Source: Tyto alba (Eukaryota; Chordata; Aves; Strigiformes; Tytonidae). Taken from it: a stretch of DNA of 64,000 nt. Below the pieces are notes generated by a model, which had not been told where the DNA came from, searched no databases, and saw only the letters and a program-made list of their open reading frames with translations. This document shows, piece after piece, positions 47,916 through 60,689 of this stretch. Location: NCBI RefSeq assembly GCF_018691265.1, contig NW_024881322.1, positions 9,537,989 to 9,601,988 of the forward strand. Direction: 5' to 3'. The position numbers were made by a program, and so were the translations under genes. Positions within the stretch are counted from its first letter, which is position 1. The number at the start of each line of letters is the position of its first letter.

Positions 47916-50900
47916 ACAGGATCTTTGCTGACAGGCAGCCAAGCAGGGCTTTGCTGTGAGGGGGGAGAGATGGTTATTTCCCTTTGCCTCCTTGTAAACT
48001 GAGGGAATAAGAGAGGCCCCAAACACAGAGACACCGTGGAAATTCCTGGCAAGTTGCAAATGCCGTTCAGCACTTGCAAAAGCTGCCAGAGCTGGTCCCT
48101 GCGTGACCCGAAATGCGGCCCAAGTGGTCCCTCTGGCTCAGCCTGGAGAGGCCCCGTTCCCCTGCAGCCCCACGTGGATGTGGGCACCTCTCGTCCTTCC
48201 CTCCCTCTCTCCGTATGTTCCTGGCAGGGTGCATTTTGCTCCAGAAGGGCTTCCTGGAGCTCGGCTTTGGCTTTTTGTTTGGCACACAGCATTCAGTGTT
48301 GGTTTTTTCCTACCCGCCAGCCTTCAGGAGCTGGGAAACCCCCAGTTTGTCCCTCTGCAGAACCTGGTCCGCTTCTCCAGTGCCCTTTGCTTTGCTCCCT
48401 GTCGGGGATCTCGCAGGAACAGCCCTTGTCCTCTGGCCCTGCCAGTGGCATCAAAGAGGAGATGTAGCCCCGAGTCTTTGCCTAGGAGTCGGGTGTTCTG
48501 AGCAGGATTCTGCATCGGTGGGAGGTCTATAGATGAGCCCACGTTCACCTGATCACTGCAGATGCAAACACACGTTTTGTGTTTTTGAGGCACCGACCTC
48601 AGCCTATCGATTTTTTAGGGGTTTCCAGTTTCTCCCTCTGGAAAACCAGGCAGTTATGCATTGCTTTTCCAAGCTTCATTGCTGCATAAGCCTGGTCCAG
48701 GCACTGCGACAGGGAGTCTGAATACAGCGTATGGTCATCGTGCATATCACAGGGATGGGGTGTGCTTCTAAGGAGATTTGTTTCTGTGCGTGTCCTGGGG
48801 GGGGGGGGGGGGGGGGGGACTTCAGTCAGCAAGCTGCCACAACAGAGCCAGGCATGGAGCAATAAATTTGCCACCTACATAAAATTTTTCAAGTAGCAAT
48901 TAATAAACAGTGACCTTGAAGGGAAACATATAAGGACGGGAAAAAGCAATTCAGCATCTGCAAAAGAGATAGGTTGAGTGTGAAAGATGCTGAGCTGCCT
49001 GCTAGCCCAGCGTCTTCTGCTCCAGGCTGCAGATGACCACACATTTTGCTGCTGAGTAGAAAGGAAAGTTCTCTGGCACGACCCATTGGGCTATAAAGGG
49101 AAAACTACTCCTGACAGCAGTGCCACACCAAAGGAGATGTTGTAACTGAGGGGTTTAGAGCAAAACAGTATCACATTCTTGTAGCATTTTCGTTACTTTA
49201 ACTTTCTGAAATACCATCTTGTTTCAGGTAGCAGCAACTGAGTAAATTCACATGCAAACACACACAGTTGAGTATTTCAAACAGGTTTTCTGACAATATG
49301 CAAAACTAAACCTGGAGGAAAGTAGAATAGTCTGGGTGTGACTCTCAGACTGAGGGAGGTTTCACTGACATTTCAAGAGGTTAAACGAATGACTAAGACA
49401 TCAGAGCATCAGACCTAAAATGTGTCTTCCCTTGCTCAGCATTCCCTGTTGAAAGTGGGAGATGCAGGCATTTGTTCCGAGTCATCAAAGAAGTCAGCAG
49501 GAGAGTGTGGCTCCAGCATTCATTCTGGATCCTTGCTGCTGCTTCGTCCTTTTCCACCAGGCACGATTTTGCTGCCTCCCCTTAATTTGAGTGGCACCAG
49601 ATCCCCCCAAGCAACATTCACTGGACCACTGCAAAATACAGGGGAGGATGCAATCGAGCTGCCTTAGTCAAATAAATATCACATGAGGTGAACAGCAGTA
49701 AAATTGCCAAGAACACGCTTGCTCTCTTGTACAAATTAGTGTTTGGTAGCGTTTCCCTGCTATAAATATGTTTGGAGGCTGAAATGACTTTACAGCTCTA
49801 GAAGTAAAACTTGGAAGGGCCAGATCCCACGTAATCTGCTGCAAGTATAAATAAATGCAGAGGTACCGAAGCCTAGAGAAGGACCTGCAGTCTCCTGTGC
49901 GGTGGGGAGGGGTCCTTGCTTTAGGCTGGTGAATTGCTTATTAGCCCAGGCTGCGGCGGGGCAAACGAGCTGAGCTGCCCTCGTAGCCCATGTGTGTGTG
50001 ATCTGTAGGGAAGGTTAATGAGGCTGCTCAGCCCAGCCTGCTGGGAGGAACTGGGGAGCTCTAGAAAGGTGATTATTCAGTGAATAGAAAGAGGCTTTGG
50101 AGTAAGATGGGCCCTACAGGGTTAGGAGGAGGAGGATAGAGGAGTTTGATACCTACAAGTGGAGCTGTGCTTTGCATGGAGTATCAGTACGAGGTATGTG
50201 CCTGGTTACTTCATGCTGGGAATCAGCAGTGCCTGACTGTCTTGATGGTTTCACTGGTTTTAAAAAGCTTGCTTTGCTTTTCGTGTGCGAGGACGATGAG
50301 GTGGTTGTAAGCCTGATGGATTTTTGGAGTTTCCAAGACACATTTGTCATGTTGTGGTGGTTCAGAAGCCAAGGTGGTGGCCAGCTTCTTCCTGCAACTG
50401 TGGGAGCAAACATGAATAGCAATTTTATTTTAAGATGCTTATAGTAGAATCTAGGCTAGCCCAGCTTTGCTGTAGCTGTATTGCCCTGGTAACACCAAAG
50501 GAGATGGTAATGATAGAAGGTGGCACAGCAACAGTGAGCCTTTCTTGCAAAAGGCCTGATACAGGCTCTGCGCCTTGTACGTTCTGGGCTCCCCCCAGGA
50601 GCCCACATTTTGTGAGGCTGAGTTCTGCTTCACAAGCAATGTCACCAACAGCTATAGGCTGGTTACATATCTGCTTAGGAAATGTGTGGCTGGGTGACCC
50701 TTTGATGACCCATCCTTCTGGCTCCCTCATAACCCTGCGTGATGAGATGTTCCCAGCCTGAGGGACGTCCAAAGGTGTCTCTTTATCAGCTGTGTGAAAG
50801 AACAGGCCTTGTTTAAAAAAAAATAAAATGGAATGTGCACAGACCTGAATTGCAGTGTTGCTCAAACTCTGTGTGAAGAGATAACACTGAGGAGCACCGG

Positions 50901-53900
50901 CTGCAAACTCTCGGAGCACTTTCCCACCCATTTTTAGGGAGTGGCCTTCAAGGAAGCGCCTCCTTCTCCAGACCACCCCTTCAGACCTCCTTCATTCCCT
51001 TGACACTCTTGGTAGCCAAGAGGGGCTGCCTTGCAGCTGGGGGGTTACTTTACATCCCCCTTCTCTTATTGCTTGAGGTTATCAGCCTGCTCCTACAAAG
51101 ATCTCTCATAGCATGTGCCCGCATGGGCACCTCAGTGCTTGTGCGGACTCTCATTTGGGGGAAATTTAACCAGATCCTTTCAACTGTAGGACTATTAATT
51201 TTCCTAGTAATTTTGTGATCGTGTTCCTCTTCCCCTTTGCACGTGAGGTTTCCCCAGCTGCGTTAAAGGGACTTCTCACCCTGTCCTCAGGCACCCAAGT
51301 GCTCCCTTGGGTCAGGAAGGTGCCAGAGAAGCTCTAGGTTTCCTCCCTGCCCTCTGCCCGGTGCCTGGGGGGCGTATGGAGGGGTATGTGGAGCCCCAAA
51401 GGGTGGCAATACTGCTCGCCTGATGCACACTCTGCTTTTCCCTATCACCTCTGGGACGGAGGGAGTAGTACATCTGCTTGTAGCACCGTGCTTTGCTTTA
51501 TGCTTAGAAATAAGCCTGTCCCACCAGGCTGGAGACCCGCTGTTGCTCCTTTGCAGGAGGAAGTTAGTGACGTACAAGAGCCACACTTAACCACGTTTTT
51601 CCACTTCAAAACAGAAGGAAAAATGATTTCTTTTGCTCTTGGGACAGGTGAGGACCCATGAAGGAGCCTCAAAGAGTCAGGAGGGGTGGAGGGGATGCGT
51701 GGGAGATTGCAAATGCCCAGGGAGCAGGGGGGTAGCGGGAGCATGCCAATGGACAGGCAGGAGTGGCACAGGGGCTCCCCAAAGCGATGCACGTCTGGAA
51801 CACAGCCACACCACAGAGGGTCCTAAGCAGAGAGTGGAGAAATGTCTGACTAAGGACACTGTGAGCTGGGGGAGTGTGGGGCTGGGGAAGGATGGAGGTG
51901 GGAGAGCAGGTGGAGAAGTGAATGACAGCTGGAGGCTTCTCCACATGGTCCTGTGGGGCTGGTGACAAATCTTGCCCAAACCTGGAAAAACTTATTTTCT
52001 GAAAGCTATAAAGGAAGGTCAAAAATAGAGGGAACCTCAACTTCAAACTATTGCCAGGGGGGAGAGGAATGAGAAGAGGTTGACTCATAGATTGCATATA
52101 GATTATTTTGGTTTTGGTGGGGGGAGTGAACTGATTTACCTTCTAGGCTCAGAGATGAATGATGTGGTAGTGAACATATTCTCGAGATAAAAAGGGGAAG
52201 GGCTGGGATTAAATAAACACAGCCAGAAGGAGGAGTGCTAGAGACCAGGACAAAATCCAAGCAGGAAAAATAAATGAGTCAGCTGGAGGAGACAGCCGGA
52301 CCGGTCTCATTTCGGATGTGGCGTGAGATGGAAATTGGGCCCTAACGTACATCCATGAGACCCTCCGAGCGCAGTTCCCGGGGCGCTGCTGGGACGGGGC
52401 CTGAGCAGGAGCCCAGCTCTGCTGTATTACATTAGCTGTGCAGGGGGGCTGGTGTTGGTGGGTGCCCTGTTTCTCCTCCAAAGCCCCACAGCATCGCACG
52501 GGCCAGCGCGGAGGCGTCCACCCCGCTCTGACCCGCAGCACGAGCAGAGTACCATGGCCTGGAGCCAGCCTCGCCGCTGTCACCGGCCACGTTTCTCCCA
52601 CCACTGAGTTTTCTTAGGAATTTTTTTCTTCAGAACCATGTCTATTCAACCCAATCCTGCTCACTTGCATGAGCCCTGGCTGTGTGGTCTCCATCCACGT
52701 TCTTTGCTACTTGGCTCGGTCGCCAGCACAGTTGTAACTTCAGCCTTGGGGGGGTCTTTGTTCTCTAAAGAGCTGAAATAACGCTGCACTTTGCCCCGCG
52801 TGTCCATAGACGCTTCAGGAAAAGGGGCTTATAAAGAGTTTCAGAAGCACTGCGTGATTGAGGAAGATACAAAATATTTCAGCAGCACCATAAGAAATTA
52901 ATTTAGGCAGCTTTAATGGGAAGAGAGTGGCTGTGCCTTGAAAGGTAATCCTGATGGTATCTTATTATTATTGAATCAGTGTAAATGAATGGGTTTAAAA
53001 TTCAATATCCAGATTTTCTGGATTTAATCTAATGTAGACTTTCAGTTGTGGAAAGTCCGTAATTGTTCAGCGAAGCCAAAATAGATTTTCCCCTCTGTAT
53101 AGTAAAGATATACAATCTCATAAACTGCATACTGAAAAGAACTCAAACTTCTTAATTTGGTGCTAATATATTATGAAAATTATTAAGACACTTTTAAATT
53201 AACACTTCCTTTAAAAAAATCTATTTGTTCCAGCTGTTTGCTTTTGCTTTTCTCTTGGCGTAGACAGTGCCTCTCTCAACCTTCCCCTGGCTCCTATGTT
53301 GTCAGACTTCCATCCTGGTTTCCAGCACAAATGGTTTCCAGCTTTCCCACCTCTCCAGGCAGGCAGGAGCACTGTCGAGCCCCTTCGTGCTCCAGTTGTT
53401 CCTGAAACTGCTTGCAGGCTGTCCAGCTTCACAAGCCTGGCACTCAGGTGCTGGAAAAAGGATTTCAGAGATGCTGTAGTCCTGCAGATCACCTGTGACA
53501 AATGTGAAATTTATTCCGTACTGAAATATCCCTGCCCAGCAAAGCTGGAGCGTTGTGTTTCGTGCTGCTGACACTGTGGAAGTGGTTTCTGGGATGCACC
53601 GGGCGAGGCAGAACAGTGTTGATTTGGGAGCCTGTGGAGGGGGTGGATTTCAGGCCACGTTTTCTGAATTAGCTAGCAAGGGAGGGGGAATGCAATGCAA
53701 TAATATTTAGCTATCTTGCAAGGCGCATCAGCTAATGCCTTTTAAAGTATTTCTGTTAAAAAGAACCCACAACCCTTAAATGTTATCTTTACTTACACAC
53801 TGAGGGAGCTGAACTGTAAGGAGATGACCGGACTCCCTGGAGATAAGCAAGTACATTTTATACTGTGAGAGGGGACAAGGAGCCCTGAAATGAAGCAGCG

Positions 53901-54265
53901 GGGGAGAGGGGGGGTGGATCACAGTTACAGCGGAGCATTTGCAGTTGCCATTTCCCCACTGAGAAACCCACCGCAGCAAAGTGGCTCCGATGATGCCTCA
54001 GACCATATCCTAGAAAAAGAGAGGGCGTGTAATTTCCTCGTGAGCAGCCAGGCCTTCCGAGGGAGCAGAGAGAGCTGTACCCCATGTACGACATCAACTG
54101 ACCCTTCATGACTCCAGCCCCAAGTGATGTTTTTCAAAACTGTGACAGAAAGCCAGCTCTTCCACGCACAGCTTGGGAAGTCCAACTAGCCTCAGAGCCA
54201 ACGCGGTCATAAGAGAGTAACACACAACACGATGTAACACTTTGGTACTCTTGTCTCTGTCATTC
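47916..54265. other. Intergenic region between the 3' ends of EEPD1 and MATCAP2
   Basis: No exon, RNA gene or clear mobile element is recognised in about 6.3 kb. It holds a 22-G run (48797-48818), further AATAAA words on the plus strand near 48862 and 48902 that could be distal EEPD1 poly(A) sites, and mostly unique-looking sequence. Long open frames (for example 183 codons at 50425-50976 on the minus strand and 142 codons at 51669-52097 on the minus strand) have no motif or splice support. Confidence 0.7.
48797..48818 (+). repeat. Poly(G) run of 22 G
   Basis: An uninterrupted run of G, about 1.2 kb downstream of the EEPD1 stop. It is long enough to form G-quadruplexes, and long G runs in assemblies are often mis-sized. 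Confidence 0.9.
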
Positions 54266-54270
54266 TTTCA

Positions 54271-54276
54271 TTTATT
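54271..54276 (-). terminator. MATCAP2: Candidate distal polyadenylation signal of MATCAP2
   Basis: AATAAA on the minus strand, preceded by T/A-rich sequence. Confidence 0.4.
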
Positions 54277-54493
54277 TGTAAAAGTTGTATAAAATGCCTT
54301 GTAAAATTGGTCTGGCGAAACGGGGGAGGCTTCTCCAATGTTGACCAGGTTTCCGTCTAGGAATAATGCAGAAGTAGCGAGACTTGGATACAGAGCGAAG
54401 CCACTGAGCCTGCCTGCCAGGAAAGGCTGTCCTTGCATCACTGACATCGTGGAACGTAGTGACGTGAGCTCACGTGCACTGCTGTCCATACGC

Positions 54494-54499
54494 TTTATT
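54494..54499 (-). terminator. MATCAP2: Candidate proximal polyadenylation signal of MATCAP2
   Basis: AATAAA on the minus strand, the first canonical signal about 2.3 kb after the MATCAP2 stop codon. Confidence 0.4.
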
Positions 54500-56798
54500 A
54501 CAGAACTTCAGCATCATGACATTGTAGCCAGCCTCTTCGCAAGGGGGGCGGGGGGTGGGGGTGGAAATCAGTAAAATTTACAAAAGCTACACTTCAAAAT
54601 TTGAAACACTTTTACAAAGGAGGAAGGACAAAACTGATGTCGAAAACAGAAGCTGACAGCTTCATCTATTGCTACAGTATTACTTTGACCACTTCCAGAC
54701 TCCAGCCTTGCACAAGGCAAGTCTATTTCTAGAATAACAAAAACCACAAGTTTAATAGCACCTACTGCTTTGATGAAAATGTGATGTGGGCCTTTGAATA
54801 AAGTGAAAAGGCCTCTAGTAGCATTTAGGGCTAGAGAGTGGTAAAAAAGTCAGCTGGCTGTTGGACGAAGGGCTGCAGGCACGGTGTTTTCTGGCAAAGC
54901 AGGGTTACCAGCACAGCTTCCTGGTTTTAAGGACACATTATGTACATACATTTAGATTATGAGATGTTACTACTGGGGGAGGAGGAAAAGCACTTTGCTT
55001 ATGTAGAAGTTAGCGGAGGAAGGCAGGGATCTCTCCTGTAAGCAAAGAATCAGTTCAAAATTGTCCCTTTCATAAAAGACTGGCCCTTTCGCATCCCCAT
55101 GGGTCAGCAAAATGAGCCAGATTCTTCCATGGTATAGCTCAAACGATCTGCCCGATTTACTCCAAAGGGAGATTCTGACTGCAATCTTTGACCTGACCTC
55201 AGTTGTGTGTGGTTTTCCTGCTGCTTCTGGCAAAGGAGCCAAAACCTGGAGCACGGGGGCGCGTGATGTGGACAGTCCCTGTCAGGCTGCTGCAGCACTG
55301 CGTCTGCTCGGCACAACTCTCAAACAAAGCTGGGCAGGCAAATTCACCACTGAACAAACTAGACAGTCTGAAGGAGGGAAAGAGAGAAAAAGCATACAGA
55401 GGCTGAACGGCTTTCAGCTCGTGAACAATACTGACAACACAAAATTAAGGCTGCTGCGAGCAGTTCTTGGTCCTTGCATTGAAAATAACCAAATTTAGTA
55501 AATTTATGCTTGTTGAAAGCATTTTCTTTTTTGAAGCAGTCAGCCAGCCAGCCGCTGCAAATGCACCTGCAATACTATCTAAAAGGCATCTGCTTTTATG
55601 GGATTATTCAAAAACCTTCAGACCTCTTAGCCAACTGAGAGCTGTTCCTCACAGATTTTCCTACCTCTCAGAAAATGTGTTCTCAAGACTTTGCTGTCAT
55701 GGCTGGTAATGTCCTGGGTGTAAAATAAGGTGGGAGAGGTTTTCCATCCATTTCATTAAAGAATGGGATAAGCAGGGAGGGAGGGATACCAGAGCTCAGG
55801 TCCATGCAGATGTGGTGTGGAGGGAACCTTGGCTCCATCTGCTCGCCTTACCCAGTGCCAGGCCTGGTACCAGTGGGCCAAGGCCAAAGGGGAAGAAGTG
55901 GCAGAAGCCCTGTCCAAGGCTCTCGCTAGTTCCTGCCCGGCCTCTCCTACCACACCTGCTTCCCAGGAGTTCGGAGGAGCCCTGGTAAAATGCCATCTAC
56001 TAAAATAAAACCCTCTTGTCAAAATACTTACAGGTGCAAAATTTGCCTCAGTAATTCCAGAATTAGAAAATGCAGTTTATGTAGTAAGTCTTCCTGCTAT
56101 CACCTGACTAGCCATGCCTTACAGTAAGGTACTTTCTCTTCTTGGTTCTGGATATAGCACCGGCAGTTAAAACAGAGGTAAAGTTGCTTCAGAGAGGCGC
56201 AGCACTTCTGCTGGAACACAGGAGTAGGGCACTTGTGAGTCTCCTTTTCCCCTCCGTTCACATCTTGTGTCTTCAATGAGCTCTGCAAGCTCAAGCTTGC
56301 TGTAGCATGGAGGTACTGCTCAAAAAGTTGACTTGACCAAATGGGAAAGAGTTCTGTAGACAGCGATGTCACATCATCTACAGCAGTTCTCTCACTCTGA
56401 AACGTGAAAGCTGTGATCAAAGACAGGGCAAACACAAGTGAACTAAGGGGGAAATTCTCCTCTTTCTCCTTTCCTCCACCTCTAAACCTGGGTGGGAGAA
56501 GGTGGTATATTATGAAAGACAGTGTCGAGTGCTGTGCCTGGCATACAAAACAGAGTAGATGATTGGACAGATCACTGCAAAGGAATTCCTAAGCCAAATT
56601 TAAAAAAAAATGCACAAACACTTTAAAAAATAATCACTGTACAATCACAATGTAAAAGGAACATAAAGGGACTTTTTCTGTATTCCACATATTCTGGCCA
56701 CCCTTCCCTCCCACCCCATCCCTCATAAATCCATTTCTGCAAGGTCTGGGAAGCTTTACATCCTCAGAGAGTGAGTGAATGGTGGTGGGCTAATACTG

Positions 56799-56960
56799 TT
56801 AATTTATGAGATCCTGGAGCTCCTCATCAGTCAGCTCGTTGACTTCCATGATCTTTTCCAAGTGCTCCATATACCGGGCATGGTCTTGCAAAAAGTGTGG
56901 TACCCTCATGTTCTCAATCACAGCTAATCCTTTCAAGCGGTCCACGTCCTCATACGAGAT
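56799..56960 (-). CDS. MATCAP2: MATCAP2 terminal coding exon (162 nt, 53 codons plus TAA)
   Basis: MATCAP2 (KIAA0895, also TMCP2) belongs to the DUF1704 metallopeptidases; the MATCAP enzymes cleave the C-terminal tyrosine of alpha-tubulin. This last exon encodes ISYEDVDRLKGLAVIENMRV, PHFLQDHARYMEHLEKIMEV and NELTDEELQDLIN, then TAA (minus strand, 56799-56801). The acceptor is TTCCTTACAG, and the exon enters in phase 0 to match the upstream exon ending ALGK. The segment is helical and acidic at the very end, the C-terminal helical cap of the catalytic domain. I recognise it as KIAA0895 rather than the paralogue KIAA0895L from the sequence, and from its position tail-to-tail with EEPD1. Intact. 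Confidence 0.95.
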   Translation of the reverse strand: MSYEDVDRLKGLAVIENMRVPHFLQDHARYMEHLEKIMEVNELTDEELQDLIN

Positions 56961-58337
56961 CTGTAAGGAAGGACATGGGTTAATTTTGCACCATAGTCCT
57001 GTTACTTCTCTGCTGCAGCTCTAAATTCTCTCTTGTAGATGAGAAGAGATTTTAGAGAAGGGGGATTTAAAAGCTTGTGAGAATCCTTTGAAAACATGAG
57101 CAACTGTGTGCCTCAATGGAAGATGCAAAAAAATGTAATTTTAGCAAATGCCTCCATACTTCCTGATTCTGCTTTTGATTCAGTGAACAGACTCATAGGA
57201 ATGAAAATGACCTACAGCAGCTGCAGGAATAGGGAGGGAAAGGATGGAGCACATGTGAGTCTGAAGAGTCTCTTCTCAGAGAGGTGGAAAGATTGACACG
57301 AGAATAGAAAAAACCACCGCACCAAGGCACTAGAAAGGGAGTGTGGGACAGGCATGGCACGAGAAGCGGGCAGACTCCAGCTTTGGGAGAGGCACGGTGC
57401 CAGCTCACCTGAACTCTGATGTTTTCATTTTCACTAGCAAATGGGCTTATGCAACGCTAAATTAAAATGCACCTCTGGTAACTAACTACAGCATGGGCAA
57501 CCCTTAAGCATCTCAATTTTATTATTTTTTTCCCCATTCAGTAGCAGGGCGGAGATAGGGTTTGCCTCTTGGCATCAGATCCTTCAGGGTACAGGTGTGA
57601 CACTCTCAAACATTTTCCAGCTACTCCAGGGTCTACTACTTTTTTTTTTTTCTAATGAAAGCTGAGATTTTTCTCCATAGTCTTATGATTCTATGAGCTA
57701 GGATTTCAAGTCTTGAGCTCACAGTAGCTCAAGGTGCTGTGAATGATGGTCAACAGGATGAATGCTTTGGCTGTGTAACAGCTACGTAAGCTGCCCTGCA
57801 AGCACAGAACAGGACTCCTTGGGCAGCTATCCAGTGGGATGAAATTTATGTGGTTGCCACTTTGTCTACAAGCTGCGTGTTCTGGGCACCCTACAGACAG
57901 AAGCATATGTACTGGAAAAACCACATGCCTGGCTGTGCTTACTAACTGGCACAGCCTATTTCCTCGCAGCAGGTTTGGGGCAGGTGGCTTGACGGTGGAG
58001 CTCCTTCCAGCCTTTTTATCCCACGTTTCTTCTAAGGAGCAGAGCACTGCTCAGTCAGGTTTCCCTGGAAACAGCCTGCCCTCTTAGCAGGTGATGGTTT
58101 CTATTCGGAAAAGATTAAAGTGAGCATGAATGATCCACCAATGTGTAAGGGACATGGAAGGGGTCTCTGGTAAGACAGGACAGTCTAATCCAGATTGCTA
58201 AACCTGATCCATAGAGGCAGAGACAGGTGCACATCTTGCTGATGATAATGGGAGCAAAGTTGACAAAGAGAATGAATTGGCATCTGAGTACACACGTGTG
58301 CTTTTCTAGCTGCAGTGACAAGATGGATCCTGATTGA

Positions 58338-58370
58338 AAAAAAAAAAAAAAAAACAAAAACCAAACATAC
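58338..58370 (+). repeat. Poly(A)/A-rich tract
   Basis: A run of about 18 A followed by CAAAAACCAAAC, in a MATCAP2 intron on the strand opposite the gene. Confidence 0.8.
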
Positions 58371-59767
58371 ATCCATGTCCAGGCTTATTCAAGTCACTAA
58401 GATACTGCTGTTTCAAGATGGTGTTGCATTACACCTGATTAACATATTTAGAAGTAGATACAGAGAAGCTATACAAAATCATGCCATCTCCTCTCAGTCT
58501 GGAGTCACAGCACCAAACAAGATTAAATATTGACCTTCTCTCCTGTCCCAGCTTGAAATTCTACCTCTTCACCTCCCAAACAAAGGAAAGAGGAAGAACC
58601 CTTTCTCCCTCATATTTATGTTCACGCATTTCTGTTACTGCTGCAACCAAGAAACAAGTACCTGTGATTCCGAGGTATGGTCTGAATGGGATGGTTTTCC
58701 CTAGTCCTTGCAATTGCTAAAAAATGACAAAAGTTGGCATCCTCAGGAGATCATAAACATAATCTCATCCTACTGTGACAACAGGTTTTCTTCCTTACCA
58801 CATGTAATTAAAATAACTGTACTAGGTAGAGAAGACTGAGGCTAAACCAGGCTTACTTAGCCTCTTTGTAACCTCTTCACGTGCTTGGGAAACACAATAG
58901 TAGGTGACATTTCACTGCTTTTGCTTTTTAAAACTCTGGCAGTTATGCTATACTGACGTGCACCCAGTATCTGCATTCTGTTTCTATTTAATATTACTTG
59001 CATGTGACTACTAAGTGAATGTTTTGCAGTGCTTCCTGTATGCGATTCTTTCCTGCTAAGTTTTAAAACTGTTCCTTCTAAAAAGCGTATTTTCTCAGGC
59101 TTCAAGCTCTTTCCTTAGTCACTTCTAGGTATGCCAAGCAGCTTCCATGTGTTCTGTTCCCATGCACCGCTCTCTTCTAATGTAATGTCAGAAGCATCAG
59201 GAAGGCAGAGCTGCCTCCATCAGCCAAGTATCTAGCACTCAGATGAGAACAGAAGACACAGAAACTTCAGCAGGGCTCTGTCTTAAATACATTCATATGA
59301 GAAAGCAGTGCTCTGATTTTACAACTGTGTTAACTACCTACTAGAGCATAAAAGCTATTTGTTGTCAGCAGTACAGTTGGCTGCTTTTGTTTCCTATTAT
59401 GTTCATACCTTTATTGTATTTGCAATGACAATATGCCCAGGGTGGGCATGCTGAGAAAGATGAGCTCTCTTCTTACAGTACAACACTGAGAACCTTCAAA
59501 AGGCAGTGAAAATTTTCCCACTAAATGCTGGGCTTCCCTATGTTTAAATCCCATGCTTTTTCTTCGAACTTGGAAGACACGCCCGCTGATCTTAATACAC
59601 CCTTTGGAACAACCTGATCCTGCTGTTCCACTCTAAACAAACAAATAAATCCCCCTTTAGAGTAGTGATAAATCCGTAATAACCACAGGCTAGATTTCAG
59701 TGCAAGTTTCATATTTCCCTACACTCACAGAATATGCTTTTCCTAAGAGTACTGGAGATACTGAAGT

Positions 59768-60085
59768 GGGCCCAGTGAAGGGGTCACTAAGGTGAGTAAG
59801 GCACTGGAGCATCTCCCCTATGAGGGAAGACTGAGAGAGCTGGGACTCTGCAGCCTGTTCAACCAGTGTGTACAGACACCTGATGGGAAGGAATGACAAG
59901 AGAGTCGGGCTCTCCTCAGCAGTGCCCACTGGCAGGGCAAGAGGCAGTGGGCACCAGTTGAAATGCACAAAATTCCGTCTGAACACAAACCACATTTTTG
60001 TGGTGAGGGTGGTAAAATACTGGCACAAGCTGCCCAGAGAGGTTGTAGAGTCTCCGTCAGTGGAGATATTCAAAGCTCAACTATT
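59768..60085 (+). mobile_element. CR1 LINE relic, 3' part of the reverse transcriptase ORF
   Basis: The plus-strand sequence matches the CR1 segment around 'LEHLPYEGRLRELGLCSL' (about 59795-59850), then FNQCVQTPDG. Out-of-frame counterparts of the 'DRTRGNGHKLK' and 'HWHRLPREVVESPS' blocks follow (about 59930-60070, the latter readable as KILAQAAQRGCRVSVSGDI in a shifted frame). Several frameshifts are present, and the 3' UTR and ATTCTATG end are absent, so both ends are truncated. The element lies antisense to MATCAP2 in its last intron. Confidence 0.85.
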
Positions 60086-60689
60086 TATGAACTGTGGAAA
60101 CTTAGCAATCCAAGGATTTGGTTAAGGAAGTTTGACAAAGTTTCTGCGCTTCTTAGTATGATTTTGAGAACAAACAAACAATGACAGAATGGACATAAAA
60201 TATGTTCTGTGAATGTAGAAATACCATGTGTTCTGGGAAAAAATACAAGCTGATTTTTGAAAAACATCAGAGGTGCCATCAGTGACAGAAATTTGAGATG
60301 AAAAACTCTTTGTGGTAGAAGGGGATGTGTTAACATCAAATGGTTAATTTTGTTTTCTACTAGGACCACCACCTTATCTAGCCCCTGTCCCGCCTGCCCA
60401 AGGTGGTTTGTTGTACTGCAAATCAGATAGTACCCTGTAAAGGGAGGACAGGCCAGTCTGAGAAATATGACCATAAAATCTTAATCTGATAAGTGAGGAA
60501 TGAGGAAAAGCTGGCAGAAATTTTTAGGACCTCAAACTATTTGTAACTTGCACTGTGTAATACAAGGTGCTGTAAGGAACAGAGATTTCTAGATCAAAGC
60601 AAAACAGAGCACAATGACTCATAGCTCTTTACAGGCAGGCTTGCTGAAATGATAAAACTGTACCCTTTGTTAAGAGTGAGTCCGCTCAC

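Larger units (their letters stand above)
54266..56798 (-). other. MATCAP2: Putative MATCAP2 3' UTR, about 2.5 kb
   Basis: Reading the minus strand from the stop at 56799-56801, no AATAAA occurs until 54494-54499 and 54271-54276. No repeat element interrupts the stretch. Its composition (AT-richer, low CpG) suits an untranslated region. The extent is inferred from these signals only; transcript data would be needed, and shorter forms using variant signals (for example ATTAAA near 54750) are possible. Confidence 0.45.
56961..60689 (-). other. MATCAP2: MATCAP2 last intron, about 3.7 kb
   Basis: This GT-AG intron contains a CR1 relic on the opposite strand (59768-60085), an A17-19 tract at about 58338-58356, and a T-run near 57640. 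No exon is recognised within it. Confidence 0.85.

Noticed and set aside
47517..48059. 180-codon open frame antisense to the last EEPD1 exon and 3' UTR
   Set aside because: A shadow of GC-rich coding and UTR sequence; no motif and no support for an antisense gene.
50425..50976. 183-codon minus-strand open frame in the intergenic region
   Set aside because: No domain, no poly(A) signal or promoter beside it, and composition not coding-like.
57676..57700. Single ATTCTATG word suggesting another CR1 3' end
   Set aside because: Only one unit, and the upstream sequence does not resemble the CR1 3' UTR or RT.
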